From assembly GCF_027497355.1 (NCBI RefSeq), contig NZ_CP114909.1, positions 3,553,001 to 3,617,000 on the forward strand: a stretch of DNA of 64,000 nt, in the 5' to 3' direction. Under the pieces are notes generated by a model. It was not told the origin of the DNA. It did not search any database and saw only the letters and a program-made list of their open reading frames with translations. Shown one piece after another: positions 24,864 through 33,204 of this stretch (within the stretch, counting starts at the first letter, position 1; every line of letters begins with the position of its first letter). A program made the position numbers and the translations under genes. This stretch comes from Micromonospora sp. WMMA1947 (lineage in GTDB: Bacteria; Actinomycetota; Actinomycetes; Mycobacteriales; Micromonosporaceae).

Positions 24864-26018
24864 GTGGCGGTGCGCGCGGTGGTGATCGAGGCCGACGGCG
24901 GCTCCCGGGGCAACCCCGGGCCGGCCGGCTACGGCGCTGTGGTCCGGGACCCGGAGACCGGTGAGGTGCTGGCCGAGCGGTCCGAGTCGATCGGTACTGC
25001 CACGAACAACGTGGCCGAGTACCGGGGCCTGATCGCCGGGCTGGAGGCCGCCGCCGAGCTGGGCGCGGCCGAGGTCGAGGCGCGGATGGACTCCAAGCTG
25101 GTGGTCGAGCAGATGTGCGGCCGCTGGCAGATCAAGCACCCCGGGCTGCGTCCGCTCGCCGCCCAGGCGGCCGGGCTGGTCAGCCGCTTCACCGCCGTAC
25201 GGTTCACCTGGGTGCCCCGGGAGCGCAACCGGCACGCCGACGCCCTCGCCAACGCGGCCATGGACGCCGCCGCCTCGGGCGCGGCACCGGCGGCCACCCC
25301 CGTGAAGGCCGAGGCGCGGGAGGCGGCGGTCGTGCGCGCCACCGGCACCGACCCGGCCACCACGCCCGCCTCCTGGGAGCCGCGCCCCACCGAGGAGGCC
25401 ACCCGGCTGATCCTGGTGCGGCACGGCGAGACCGAGCGCACCGTGCAGAAGCGCTACTCCGGCCGGGGCGACGTGCCGCTCACCGAGCGCGGCCGGGCCC
25501 AGGCCCGGGCCACCGCCGCCCGGGTGGCCGCGCTGGCGCCATCCGTCGCCGCGGTGGTCAGTTCCCCGCTGTCGAGGTGTACGGCCACCGCCGAGGCGGT
25601 CGCCGCACAGGTCGGAAACCCACCGGTACGCACCGACGACGACCTGATCGAGTGCGACTTCGGGGTCTGGGAGGGGCACACGTTCGCCGAGGTACGCGAG
25701 GGCTGGGCGGCCGAACTGGACGCCTGGCTCGCCTCCACGAGGGTCGCGCCGCCGAAGGGCGAGTCGTTCGTGACAGTCGCCGAGCGGACCGGGCGGGCGG
25801 TCGACCGGCTGCGGTCGGCGTACCCGGGGGAGACGGTCGTGGTGGTCTCCCACGTCTCGCCGATCAAGCTGGTGCTGCGCGACGCGCTCGCCGCCGGCGA
25901 CGCGTTCCTGCACCGGCTCTACCTGGACACGGCGGGTATCTCGGTGCTGGACCTGTACCCGGACGGCGGCGTCGCGGTCCGCTCGGTCAACGACACCTCC
26001 CACCTCACGGACGTCTGA
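24864..26018 (+). CDS. Bifunctional RNase HI / histidine phosphatase (CobC-like)
   Basis: A 384-residue fusion. Residues 1-135 are RNase HI: EADGGSRGNPGPAGYGAVV (first catalytic Asp), NNVAEYRGLIAGLEAA (Glu), MDSKLVVEQM (Asp) and NRHADALANAAMD (Asp). After a linker, residues about 175-384 form a phosphoglycerate-mutase-type phosphatase with LVRHGETERT (catalytic His), SSPLSRCTATAEA and VVSHVSPIK. Mycobacterial Rv2228c has the same fusion, with RNase H and alpha-ribazole phosphatase activities. GTG 24864 is used, 5 bp after the previous stop. Confidence 0.92.
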   Translation: MAVRAVVIEADGGSRGNPGPAGYGAVVRDPETGEVLAERSESIGTATNNVAEYRGLIAGLEAAAELGAAEVEARMDSKLVVEQMCGRWQIKHPGLRPLAAQAAGLVSRFTAVRFTWVPRERNRHADALANAAMDAAASGAAPAATPVKAEAREAAVVRATGTDPATTPASWEPRPTEEATRLILVRHGETERTVQKRYSGRGDVPLTERGRAQARATAARVAALAPSVAAVVSSPLSRCTATAEAVAAQVGNPPVRTDDDLIECDFGVWEGHTFAEVREGWAAELDAWLASTRVAPPKGESFVTVAERTGRAVDRLRSAYPGETVVVVSHVSPIKLVLRDALAAGDAFLHRLYLDTAGISVLDLYPDGGVAVRSVNDTSHLTDV

Positions 26019-26145
26019 CGGCCGCTCGGCGCATGCCGGCGGCCGTTCGGCGCATCGACATCACCCGATCGGACGTGACCCCCGTCACAGGGTCGTAGCC
26101 TCCGGCCGTCACATGGCCCGCTACGAATGCCCGGAGGGGTGTCAC

Positions 26146-26388
26146 ATGTCCGAACCGGAACCGGAGGCGCTCGACACGGCGCGATCCAGGGCGAAGGACA
26201 AGAGTCCCTGGAACTGGTTGCTCTTCATCCCGATCGTGGTGCCGCTGATCCCGGCACTGTTCAACGCCGACTCGCCCCGGCTGTTCGGCTTCCCGCGCTT
26301 CTACTGGCTGCAACTGGTCTGGATCCTGCTGGGCGTCGGCACCACCACGCTGGTCTACCAGATGACCAAGAGGCGGGGTGACCACTGA
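26146..26388 (+). CDS. DUF3311 small membrane protein, partner of the symporter
   Basis: An 80-residue protein with two membrane helices (about residues 20-42 and 48-70; WNWLLFIPIVVPLIPALF and FYWLQLVWILLGVGTTTLVY). DUF3311 genes usually precede a sodium:solute symporter gene, as here, where the stop overlaps the symporter ATG by one base. ATG 26146 has GGAGGGG 7 nt upstream and is preferred to the in-frame ATG at 26113. GTGAC-cccc-GTCAC at 26075-26088 lies in the promoter region. Confidence 0.85.
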   Translation: MSEPEPEALDTARSRAKDKSPWNWLLFIPIVVPLIPALFNADSPRLFGFPRFYWLQLVWILLGVGTTTLVYQMTKRRGDH

Positions 26389-28031
26389 TGTGGCGGGACC
26401 ACCTCACCGAGATCATCGTCTTCACGCTGCTGTTCCTGCTGGTCAGCGCCATGGGTTTCGTGGCGGCCCGATGGCGCAGACCGACCGACATGGCCCACCT
26501 GGACGAGTGGGGACTGGGCGGGCGCAGCTTCGGCGGCTGGATCACCTGGTTCCTGGTCGGCGGTGACCTCTACACCGCGTACACGTTCGTGGCGGTCCCG
26601 GCGCTGATCTTCGGGGCCGGTGCGGCGGGCTTCTTCGCCGTGCCGTACACGATCGTCATCTACCCGCTGGTGTTCCTGGTGCTGTGCCGGCTCTGGTCGG
26701 TCTCGCACCGGCACGGGTTCGTCACCCCGGCCGACTTCGTCCGCAACCGGTTCGGCTCGCCGATCCTGGCGCTGCTGGTCGCGATCACCGGCATCGTCGC
26801 CACCATGCCGTACATCGCCCTGCAACTGGTCGGCATCGAGGCGGTGCTCAAGACCATGGGCGTGACCGGGGACAGCGCGCTGGCCCGGCACCTGCCGATC
26901 ATCATCGCGTTCGCGATCCTGGCCGCGTACACCTATCAGTCAGGGCTGCGCGCCCCGGCGCTGATCGCGTTCGTCAAGGACTCGCTGATCTACATCGTGA
27001 TCCTGGTCGCGGTGATCTGGCTGCCGTACAAACTCGGCGGCTGGGGCGCCATCTTCGACGCGGCCGACGCGAAGTTCCAGGCGTCACCCGCGCCCGGCGA
27101 CGGCATCCTGCTCAACCAGAACAACCAGATCCAGTACGTGACGCTGGCGTTCGGCTCGGCGCTGGCGCTGTTCCTCTACCCGCACAGCATCACCGGCGTG
27201 CTGGCCAGCCGGAACCGCGACGTGATCAAGCGGAACATGTCCGCGCTGCCCGCGTACAGCCTGCTGCTGGGGTTGATCGCGCTGCTCGGGTACATGGCCA
27301 TCGCGGCGAACGTGAAGCCGCTGCCCGGCGCGAAGGAGGGCACGACCGACGGCAACACGGTGGTGCCGCTGCTGTTCGACCAGCAGTTCCCGGACTGGTT
27401 CGCCGGGGTGGCGTACGCCGCCATCGGCATCGGCGCGCTGGTGCCCGCGGCGATCATGTCGATCGCGGCGGCGAACCTGTTCACCCGCAACATCTACAAG
27501 GAGTACCTGAAGCGGGACGCCACCCCGGCGCAGGAGGCGAACGTCTCGAAGATCACCTCGCTGGTGGTAAAGGTCGGCGCGGTGGCCTGCATCGTCTTCC
27601 TCGACCCGCAGTTCTCCATCGACCTGCAGCTCATCGGCGGCGTGATCATCCTCCAGACGCTGCCGGCGGTGGCGCTGGGTCTCTACACCCGCTGGTTCCA
27701 CAGGGGTGCGCTGATCGCCGGCTGGGCGGCCGGCATGGGCCTCGGCATGTGGATGCTGTACCAGATCGGCAACCCGGCGACCGGGAAGAAGCACTTCGCC
27801 GGTTCGGCGTTCCCGCTGGAGAAGTTCGGCTTCGACACGCCGAAGACCATCTACGTCGGCATCGTGGCGGTGCTGGTGAACCTGGTGGTGGCCGCGCTGC
27901 TCACGTTGGTGCTGCGTGCCGCGAAGGTGGCCGACGGACCCGACCACACCACGCCGGACGACTACTTCGCCGACGAGGGCGACCCGCGCGTCACGCCCTC
28001 CGCCGACGCCGCCCGCGAGCCCGTGGCATGA
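26388..28031 (+). CDS. Sodium:solute symporter (SSS family, MctP-like)
   Basis: A 547-residue integral membrane protein with about 13 hydrophobic segments of the LeuT-fold SSS family, including GGRSFGGWITWFLVGGDLYTAYTF and AYTYQSGLRAPALIAFVKDSLIY. With the upstream DUF3311 gene it resembles MctP-type monocarboxylate (lactate, pyruvate, alanine) transporters; the substrate is an inference. The stop is followed directly by a family-C repeat that separates it from the convergent MarR gene. Confidence 0.88.
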   Translation: MWRDHLTEIIVFTLLFLLVSAMGFVAARWRRPTDMAHLDEWGLGGRSFGGWITWFLVGGDLYTAYTFVAVPALIFGAGAAGFFAVPYTIVIYPLVFLVLCRLWSVSHRHGFVTPADFVRNRFGSPILALLVAITGIVATMPYIALQLVGIEAVLKTMGVTGDSALARHLPIIIAFAILAAYTYQSGLRAPALIAFVKDSLIYIVILVAVIWLPYKLGGWGAIFDAADAKFQASPAPGDGILLNQNNQIQYVTLAFGSALALFLYPHSITGVLASRNRDVIKRNMSALPAYSLLLGLIALLGYMAIAANVKPLPGAKEGTTDGNTVVPLLFDQQFPDWFAGVAYAAIGIGALVPAAIMSIAAANLFTRNIYKEYLKRDATPAQEANVSKITSLVVKVGAVACIVFLDPQFSIDLQLIGGVIILQTLPAVALGLYTRWFHRGALIAGWAAGMGLGMWMLYQIGNPATGKKHFAGSAFPLEKFGFDTPKTIYVGIVAVLVNLVVAALLTLVLRAAKVADGPDHTTPDDYFADEGDPRVTPSADAAREPVA

Positions 28032-28085
28032 AAGGAAGGGCCCCTTATTAACGCCTCGTGCATTGAAAGGGGCCCTTCCTAACAC
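28032..28085. repeat. Dispersed repeat, family C, copy 2 (inverted arrangement)
   Basis: AGGAAGGGCCCCTTATTAACGC and the opposing TGAAAGGGGCCCTTCCTAAC face each other across 10 bp, immediately between the symporter stop (28029-28031) and the MarR stop (28087). In copies 1 and 3 the two units are direct repeats. Confidence 0.85.
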
Positions 28086-28086
28086 C

Positions 28087-28554
28087 TCAGCGGCGGCGGT
28101 TGCGCGCGTCGAGCGCCTCGTTGAGGCGGTGCAACATCTCCGCGAGCGTCTCCCGGTCCGCCTCGGGCCAGGCGGCGAGGATGTCGCCGTACAGCCGGGT
28201 GCGGGCCGCCCGGACGGCGGCCATCCGCTGGAGCCCGGCCGCCGTCGCGGAGATCACCGTGCCGCGCCCGTCGGCCGGGTCGGGGGTACGTGAGATCAGC
28301 CCGTCGCGCTGGAGCGCGGAGACCTGCCGGGTGACTGTCGAGCCGTCCAGGCTCAGCCGTGCGGCGAGCGCCGAGACGTTCTGCGGGCCGGCGGCGTCCA
28401 GGTGGCGCAGGATCACGTACGCGGCGCGGTCGAGCAACCGGTGCTCCGTCGTGCCGGTGCCCCGGCGGGTGGCCTCACCCAGGCGCATCAGCAGCGCGAC
28501 CTCGGTTTCGATCCGGCCCAGCGTGGCCTCGGCGGCGTGGACGTCCTCGCTCAT
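28087..28554 (-). CDS. MarR-family regulator of the adjacent MFS transporter
   Basis: A 155-residue winged-helix protein: LLDRAAYVILRHLDAAGPQNVSALAARLSLDGSTVTRQVSALQRDGLI is the DNA-binding domain, followed by the wing DPADGRGTVISATAAG and a dimerising C-terminal helix. It is divergent from an MFS gene, with two palindromic sites between the starts. ATG 28554 is leaderless: TATCAT (28566-28561 on the minus strand) sits 6 nt upstream, inside one palindrome, so the protein should repress itself. Confidence 0.9.
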   Translation of the reverse strand: MSEDVHAAEATLGRIETEVALLMRLGEATRRGTGTTEHRLLDRAAYVILRHLDAAGPQNVSALAARLSLDGSTVTRQVSALQRDGLISRTPDPADGRGTVISATAAGLQRMAAVRAARTRLYGDILAAWPEADRETLAEMLHRLNEALDARNRRR

Positions 28555-28556
28555 GA

Positions 28557-28591
28557 CTGTATGATACAGGGAAAATGCCTGTACGATACAG
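28557..28591. promoter_or_regulatory. Twin MarR operators, 22 bp apart
   Basis: CTGTATGATACAG (28557-28569) and CTGTACGATACAG (28579-28591) are near-identical palindromes whose centres are 22 bp apart, two helical turns. The first covers the -10 box of the MarR gene; the second lies in the MFS promoter/leader. Confidence 0.8.
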
Positions 28592-28610
28592 CTATCTGGG
28601 AGGTTGCGGA

Positions 28611-29834
28611 GTGGATCGCCGATCCGAGCCCAACCGCAGTGCCATCTACGCCACCACGCTCGTGGCGTTCCTCGCCATCGCCGGCATCGCCGTCGTCGAC
28701 CCGATCCTGCCCGCCATCGGCGAGGCGATCGGCGTCACCGCCTGGCAGGTCGAGCTGCTTTTCACCGCGTACATCGCGGTCATGGCCGTCGGGATGATCC
28801 CGGCGACGCTCGCCAGCGGACGGTTCGGTTTCAAGCCGGTGCTCGTCACCGGCGTCTCCGTCGTCGGCCTGGCCGCGATCGGAGCCTCGTTCAGCAACGA
28901 CATCGTGCAGCTCTCCGTGCTGCGCGGCGTCTGGGGTCTGGGCAACGCGATGTTCTTCGCCACCGCCATGGTGGTGCTGGTCAACCTGGCGAACGACAGA
29001 GAATGGGTGGTCGGCCTGTTCGAGACCGCCCTCGGGCTCGGCTTCGCCGTCGGCCCGCTGATCGGCGGCCTGCTCGGCGAGGTGAGCTGGCGGCTGCCGT
29101 TCTTCGTCTGCGGCATGTTCATGGTGCTGGCGCTCGGCGTCGCCGCCCGCAAGCTGCGCGAACCTGCGAACAAGCAACAGCCGGTACGCCTCGGCCAGAT
29201 CTTCGCCACGTACCGCAAGCCCGCGTTCGTGACGCTGTGCGTGGTCACCGCCGCGTACAACTTCGTCTTCTTCGTCGTCCTCGGCTACACGCCGCTGTTC
29301 CTGCGCCTCGACGTCATCCCGCTGGGCCTGGCGTTCACCGGCTGGGGCCTCGGCCTGGCCGCCGGCATTCTGGTGCTCGGGCACCGGCTCGCCCACCGCA
29401 TCGGCGCCGTGCAGACCGTCGGCGTCGCCCTGCTCGGCCTGCTGGCCTGCATGGTCGCGTTCGCCACCTCCACCGGCACCGCCGTCTCGCTCGTCGTGCT
29501 GGTCGTGGCCGGCCTGTTCATGGGCCTCGCCAACGCCAACCTGACCGACCTGGCGCTCGGGCTCGGCTCCGCCGACCGGCGCGTCGCCACCGGCGCGTTC
29601 AACCTGGTCCGCTGGGGCGCCGCCGCGCCCGCGCCGATCATCTCCGGCAAGCTGGCCGAGCACAGCCTGGCGCTGCCGTTCTGGGTCGGCTTCGGGGTGC
29701 TCGCCGCGGGCCTGCTCGCGTACCTCGCGTTCGGCCACCTGATGGCGGCCGGCTACGGCGAACGCGTCATCTGGAACCGGGCCGCCCGCCGCGCCGAACA
29801 CGCACCGGAGGAGCCGGTGGGGGAGGCCTACTGA
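28611..29834 (+). CDS. MFS transporter, probable efflux pump
   Basis: A 407-residue protein with 12 predicted membrane helices of the DHA1-type major facilitator superfamily; the loop after TM2 reads ASGRFGFKPVLVTG in place of the usual GxLaDrxGrr. GTG 28611 is preferred to ATG 28575 because GGGAGG lies 7-8 nt upstream and ATG 28575 falls between the operators. Divergence from a MarR repressor with twin operators indicates inducible drug or metabolite efflux; the substrate is unknown. Confidence 0.88.
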   Translation: MDRRSEPNRSAIYATTLVAFLAIAGIAVVDPILPAIGEAIGVTAWQVELLFTAYIAVMAVGMIPATLASGRFGFKPVLVTGVSVVGLAAIGASFSNDIVQLSVLRGVWGLGNAMFFATAMVVLVNLANDREWVVGLFETALGLGFAVGPLIGGLLGEVSWRLPFFVCGMFMVLALGVAARKLREPANKQQPVRLGQIFATYRKPAFVTLCVVTAAYNFVFFVVLGYTPLFLRLDVIPLGLAFTGWGLGLAAGILVLGHRLAHRIGAVQTVGVALLGLLACMVAFATSTGTAVSLVVLVVAGLFMGLANANLTDLALGLGSADRRVATGAFNLVRWGAAAPAPIISGKLAEHSLALPFWVGFGVLAAGLLAYLAFGHLMAAGYGERVIWNRAARRAEHAPEEPVGEAY

Positions 29835-29879
29835 CCGGTCCCGGTCCAGCCGGGCCTGGTCCGGCCCGCCCCGGTGGCG

Positions 29880-30641
29880 TCAGGTCAGCGCCCGCCACAG
29901 CAGGTAGAACCCGATGGCCGTGCCGAACACCACGATCACCGTCTTCAGCACCACCTGCGGAAGCCGGCGGGCCAGCCGCGCGCCCGCGTACCCGCCGAAC
30001 AGGGTGGCCGGCGCGACCACCGCGACGGCCGCCCAGTTCAACGGGCCGAACAGGGCGAACACCACGAGCGTGGTCAGCCCCACCACGGCCGAGAGCAGGT
30101 TCTTCACCGCCGACACCCGGGCCAGCGTCGCGTCGAGCACCAGCGCCAACCCGGCCACCAGCATCACCCCGAGGGCCGCGCCGAAGTAGCCGCCGTACAC
30201 GGTGCCGACCGCGACCATGGTCTGCACCGTGACGGTACGGCGGCGCGCGCCCAACCGTTCCGGATGGCCGACCAGCCGGCGCAGCGGACCCTGGAACGCG
30301 AGTACGGCGGTCGCGCCCAGCACGAGGAACGGCACCACCAGCTCGAACGCGCGCGCCGGGGTGGCCAGCAGCAGCGCGCACCCGGCGATCGTGCTGAGTA
30401 CGGCGGTGGGCAGCAGCGACCACAACTCCCGCCCGCGCGGCAGGTCAACCCGGCTGCCCGCCACGCTCGCCACGTACCCGGGGAAGACCGACACGGAGTT
30501 GGAGACGTTCGCCGCCACCGGCGGCAGGCCAGTGGCGATCATCGCCGGGAACGTGATCAGCGAGCCACCACCGGCCACCGCGTTCACAGTGCCCGCGGCG
30601 AGACCGGCGGCGATCAGGAGCGCGGCGTCGGAGAGATCCAT
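29880..30641 (-). CDS. TauE/SafE-family membrane transporter
   Basis: A 253-residue membrane protein with about eight helices and the family's two repeated halves: GLAAGTVNAVAGGGSLITFPAM near the N-terminus and VGTVYGGYFGAALGVMLV after the middle. TauE/SafE proteins export sulfite, sulfoacetate or related organosulfur anions; no sulfur genes adjoin, so the substrate is open. It converges on the MFS gene and is divergent from rnpB. Confidence 0.88.
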   Translation of the reverse strand: MDLSDAALLIAAGLAAGTVNAVAGGGSLITFPAMIATGLPPVAANVSNSVSVFPGYVASVAGSRVDLPRGRELWSLLPTAVLSTIAGCALLLATPARAFELVVPFLVLGATAVLAFQGPLRRLVGHPERLGARRRTVTVQTMVAVGTVYGGYFGAALGVMLVAGLALVLDATLARVSAVKNLLSAVVGLTTLVVFALFGPLNWAAVAVVAPATLFGGYAGARLARRLPQVVLKTVIVVFGTAIGFYLLWRALT

Positions 30642-30732
30642 GGTCCCCCGAGGCTAGTACGCCCTCGTTGTGTCACGGCGTCGACCCGTGCTGGGCCCGC
30701 CGGGGCGGAAATGGGCGCGGCGGATGCGTCGT

Positions 30733-30738
30733 TAGGAT
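30733..30738 (+). promoter_or_regulatory. -10 box TAGGAT of rnpB
   Basis: TAGGAT lies 5-6 nt before the predicted 5' end of RNase P RNA. No clear -35 is seen. Confidence 0.5.
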
Positions 30739-30743
30739 GAGGG

Positions 30744-31165
<422 letters not shown>

Positions 31166-31272
31166 CCACCGGCTCAGAGCCGTGATCACGGCTCGGGGCT
31201 GGTCTTCCAGTGCCGTCGCTCGCGCGCGTCGCCTGCACGAGCCAGCCGGACCCGCCCAACGTGGATGCCGAT

Positions 31273-31278
31273 TACCCT
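31273..31278 (+). promoter_or_regulatory. -10 box TACCCT of leaderless immunity-like gene
   Basis: TACCCT-GGCCGCC-GTGAC; the same core with one change precedes the RDD gene at 63035. Confidence 0.45.
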
Positions 31279-31285
31279 GGCCGCC

Positions 31286-31590
31286 GTGACGACGATCGAG
31301 CAGGTTGACCGAGACGTTTGGTCGGACGCCGGCCCGAACGCCACGTCCCTTGTGCGACGTTGCACGGAGTTGCGACGCAAGCCGCTGGCTGAGTTCACGG
31401 TCGAAGACCTGCGCATCATGCTCGGGCAAGAGATCGGCGTGCCTGCTCTGCTGCCTCTCGCGGTGCGGTTCCTGCTCCCCGATCCGTTGCCGAGGGCGAC
31501 TACTACCCGAGTGGCCTGGTGTTGCGACGAGTGATCCGGCGTGCCCAGCGGGTGTCGGATGTTGATCGATCGCCGGAAGGAGAAAGATGA
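31286..31590 (+). pseudogene. Frameshifted CdiI-like contact-dependent inhibition immunity gene
   Basis: From GTG 31286 the frame reads TTIEQVDRDVW, then CTELRRKPLAEFTVEDLRIML and GQEIGVPALLPLAVRFLLPDPL, closely matching the CdiI_2-type immunity family. After TTG 31487-31489 the family sequence continues in another frame (EGDYYPSGLVLRRVIRRAQ) starting at GAG 31492, so one base is missing near 31490. The restored frame ends at TGA 31588-31590, overlapping the next ATG by 4 bp, which supports it as the ancestral frame. As given, the plus frame ends at 31534 with an unrelated tail. No toxin gene is nearby. Confidence 0.6.
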
Positions 31591-32072
31591 TGCTCGACCT
31601 GCCGGACGGGTGGGTGCAGGTGTGGTTCTCCATACCGTCCGGCAGTAATGCGACGAGCATGGGGATGGGCGCGGAACTGGTGGCGCCGAATCAGGTGCGG
31701 TTGCCAAGGGCGCCATGGGGTGCGTTCGACGCCGCGATGCACGACGTCTTTCGCATTGAGCGGGACCGGGACGGCCAGTGGTTGGTCAAGGAGAAGATCG
31801 CGGCATCGGGCTACTGCGCGATCCGCGTCTCGAGAGCTGACAACACCGATGTCGCACACTTCAAGGATGTCGTCCTGGCCGACCTCGCCCCGCTGGAGGT
31901 GAGCGGGGCGGGCATGTTTGGATTTGTCTTCCTCGATGTTCCGCCGACAGCGGATCTGCCACGGGTGCGGTCGGTCCTACGCGACGGTGAAACAGCCGGC
32001 CGCTGGACCGTCGATGAGCTGTGTGTCACCGCGGAGTGGCGGGCAGCCGCTCCACCGGACCAGATGGCCTGA
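31587..32072 (+). CDS. Unknown protein downstream of the immunity-like gene
   Basis: A 161-residue soluble protein that I do not recognise. It begins MMLDLPDGWVQVWFSI, has a mixed alpha/beta composition, and ends CVTAEWRAAAPPDQMA. AGAAAGATGATG with GGAAGGAG just upstream gives a good ribosome binding site. The 4-bp coupling with the restored frame of the CdiI-like gene suggests one operon, so it may be a second immunity or accessory protein. GC content is lower than in neighbouring housekeeping genes. Confidence 0.7.
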   Translation: MMLDLPDGWVQVWFSIPSGSNATSMGMGAELVAPNQVRLPRAPWGAFDAAMHDVFRIERDRDGQWLVKEKIAASGYCAIRVSRADNTDVAHFKDVVLADLAPLEVSGAGMFGFVFLDVPPTADLPRVRSVLRDGETAGRWTVDELCVTAEWRAAAPPDQMA

Positions 32073-32085
32073 TGAGGTGTCCGGC

Positions 32086-32541
32086 CTACTCGAGCCGGGG
32101 AGGGCTTCTGATCAGTGCGAGCGAGATCACGATCACGACGAGGCCCAGGGCTGCCAGCACGGTCGGCGCCTGCAGGAGAAGATCCTCCGTCGCGTACCCG
32201 TCAGGCGTGGCAGCCCTGGTCGGATCCGTCCGGTCGACGCGGACATCGAGTACGTCCCCGACGTGGAACTCGCTCTCGTCGAGTTCGCTGGAGAACCGCT
32301 CCCGGTGCCGCACGCCGTCGAACGTGTAGTCCACGGTCAACCTCGTGGCGGCGAACGATCGGCTGATCTTGAACCGTTCGACGTGCACCACCCGGCCGGT
32401 CGTCTCGGCGCCGGCGAGTACCCGCTCGTCGATCGCCGCGGTCAGCCGAGCGTGGAGCAGCATCCCGCCGCCGACCACAAGGGTGCCCAGGACAACCGCC
32501 AGGACCAGCTTGAGTTCTCGCCGGCCGAACGGGCTCGCCAT
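32086..32541 (-). CDS. DUF3592-like membrane protein
   Basis: A 151-residue protein with a membrane helix at each end (about residues 12-31, LVLAVVLGTLVVGGGMLLHA; and 125-148). Between them is an extracytoplasmic beta domain: TTGRVVHVERFKIS, RLTVDYTFDGVRHRERFSSEL, FHVGDVLDVRVDRTDP. That is the DUF3592 pattern, with the turn sequence G.V..V.VDP. ATG 32541 has GGGAGG 8 nt upstream. Function unknown; converges on the previous gene. Confidence 0.78.
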   Translation of the reverse strand: MASPFGRRELKLVLAVVLGTLVVGGGMLLHARLTAAIDERVLAGAETTGRVVHVERFKISRSFAATRLTVDYTFDGVRHRERFSSELDESEFHVGDVLDVRVDRTDPTRAATPDGYATEDLLLQAPTVLAALGLVVIVISLALIRSPPRLE

Positions 32542-32620
32542 TCCCGGCCCTCCCAGCGTCCTCGGGACGAGTTCGTTGTAGCACCTCCTCGCACGTCGCC
32601 CAGAGCCGTGGCCGCCGGCG

Positions 32621-32941
32621 CTACAACTCGCGCCACTCTCCTGCCCGGCCGGTATCACCTGTGCGAATGAAACCCTCGATGACCTGCCAGGCGCGTTCGA
32701 GGTCGAGAACGACGTCCGCGGTGAACTCCACCGGGTCGTCCAGCACCGGTACCTCGGCATCCGTGTCCGCAGGCTCATCGGCGGCCAGCAGGGACACGGC
32801 ACCCTCGTCGGTCATCAGGTGGACGACCGCCGCCGACCCCGTGAACCCGAGCGTCAGTCCTCCGCCAACCGATCTGCGACCTGCGCGTGTAATGAGGCAG
32901 ATCCGGAATCGGGTTGCCGTGCCATGGCGTCCGCACGTCAT
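32621..32941 (-). CDS. Imm1-like immunity protein, possibly N-terminally degraded
   Basis: The C-terminal 85 residues read SVGGGLTLGFTGSAAVVHLM...VPVLDDPVEFTADVVLDLERAWQVIEGFIRTG...EW, resembling Imm1-family immunity proteins (deaminase-toxin antidotes), where a VxF.A...VpLe.a..ai..Fl.tG...W tail is typical. The start is uncertain: ATG 32941 gives 106 residues, but the first 30 look non-native and no good ribosome binding site is seen, so the 5' end may be lost. No toxin gene adjoins. Confidence 0.45.
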   Translation of the reverse strand: MTCGRHGTATRFRICLITRAGRRSVGGGLTLGFTGSAAVVHLMTDEGAVSLLAADEPADTDAEVPVLDDPVEFTADVVLDLERAWQVIEGFIRTGDTGRAGEWREL

Positions 32942-33204
32942 CCACGTCGATCGAGCGGCTAACCCCCGAGTGGACCGCGAAGCTTGGGCGTTGAGGGCCA
33001 CCCTAAGGGCCACCGCTCGTGACTCAACGGATTACAAGTCCACGCCGCCAGCGTGGGCTGCTGTCCTCGCCTAAAGCCACGTCGGAGCCGAACAGTCACC
33101 GTGCGCACGATGAGAAGACTGTCGGCTTCGGGCGAGCGGATCGATTATGCGTGATGGCTTCGGTACGCTCGGCGTTCGATACCGGTGCACCCCGAGGAGC
33201 GGCC

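Noticed and set aside
26075..26088. GTGAC-cccc-GTCAC as a CRP-type site
   Set aside because: The spacer is 4 bp instead of the 6 bp expected for CRP family sites, and no other support exists; mentioned only in the DUF3311 entry.
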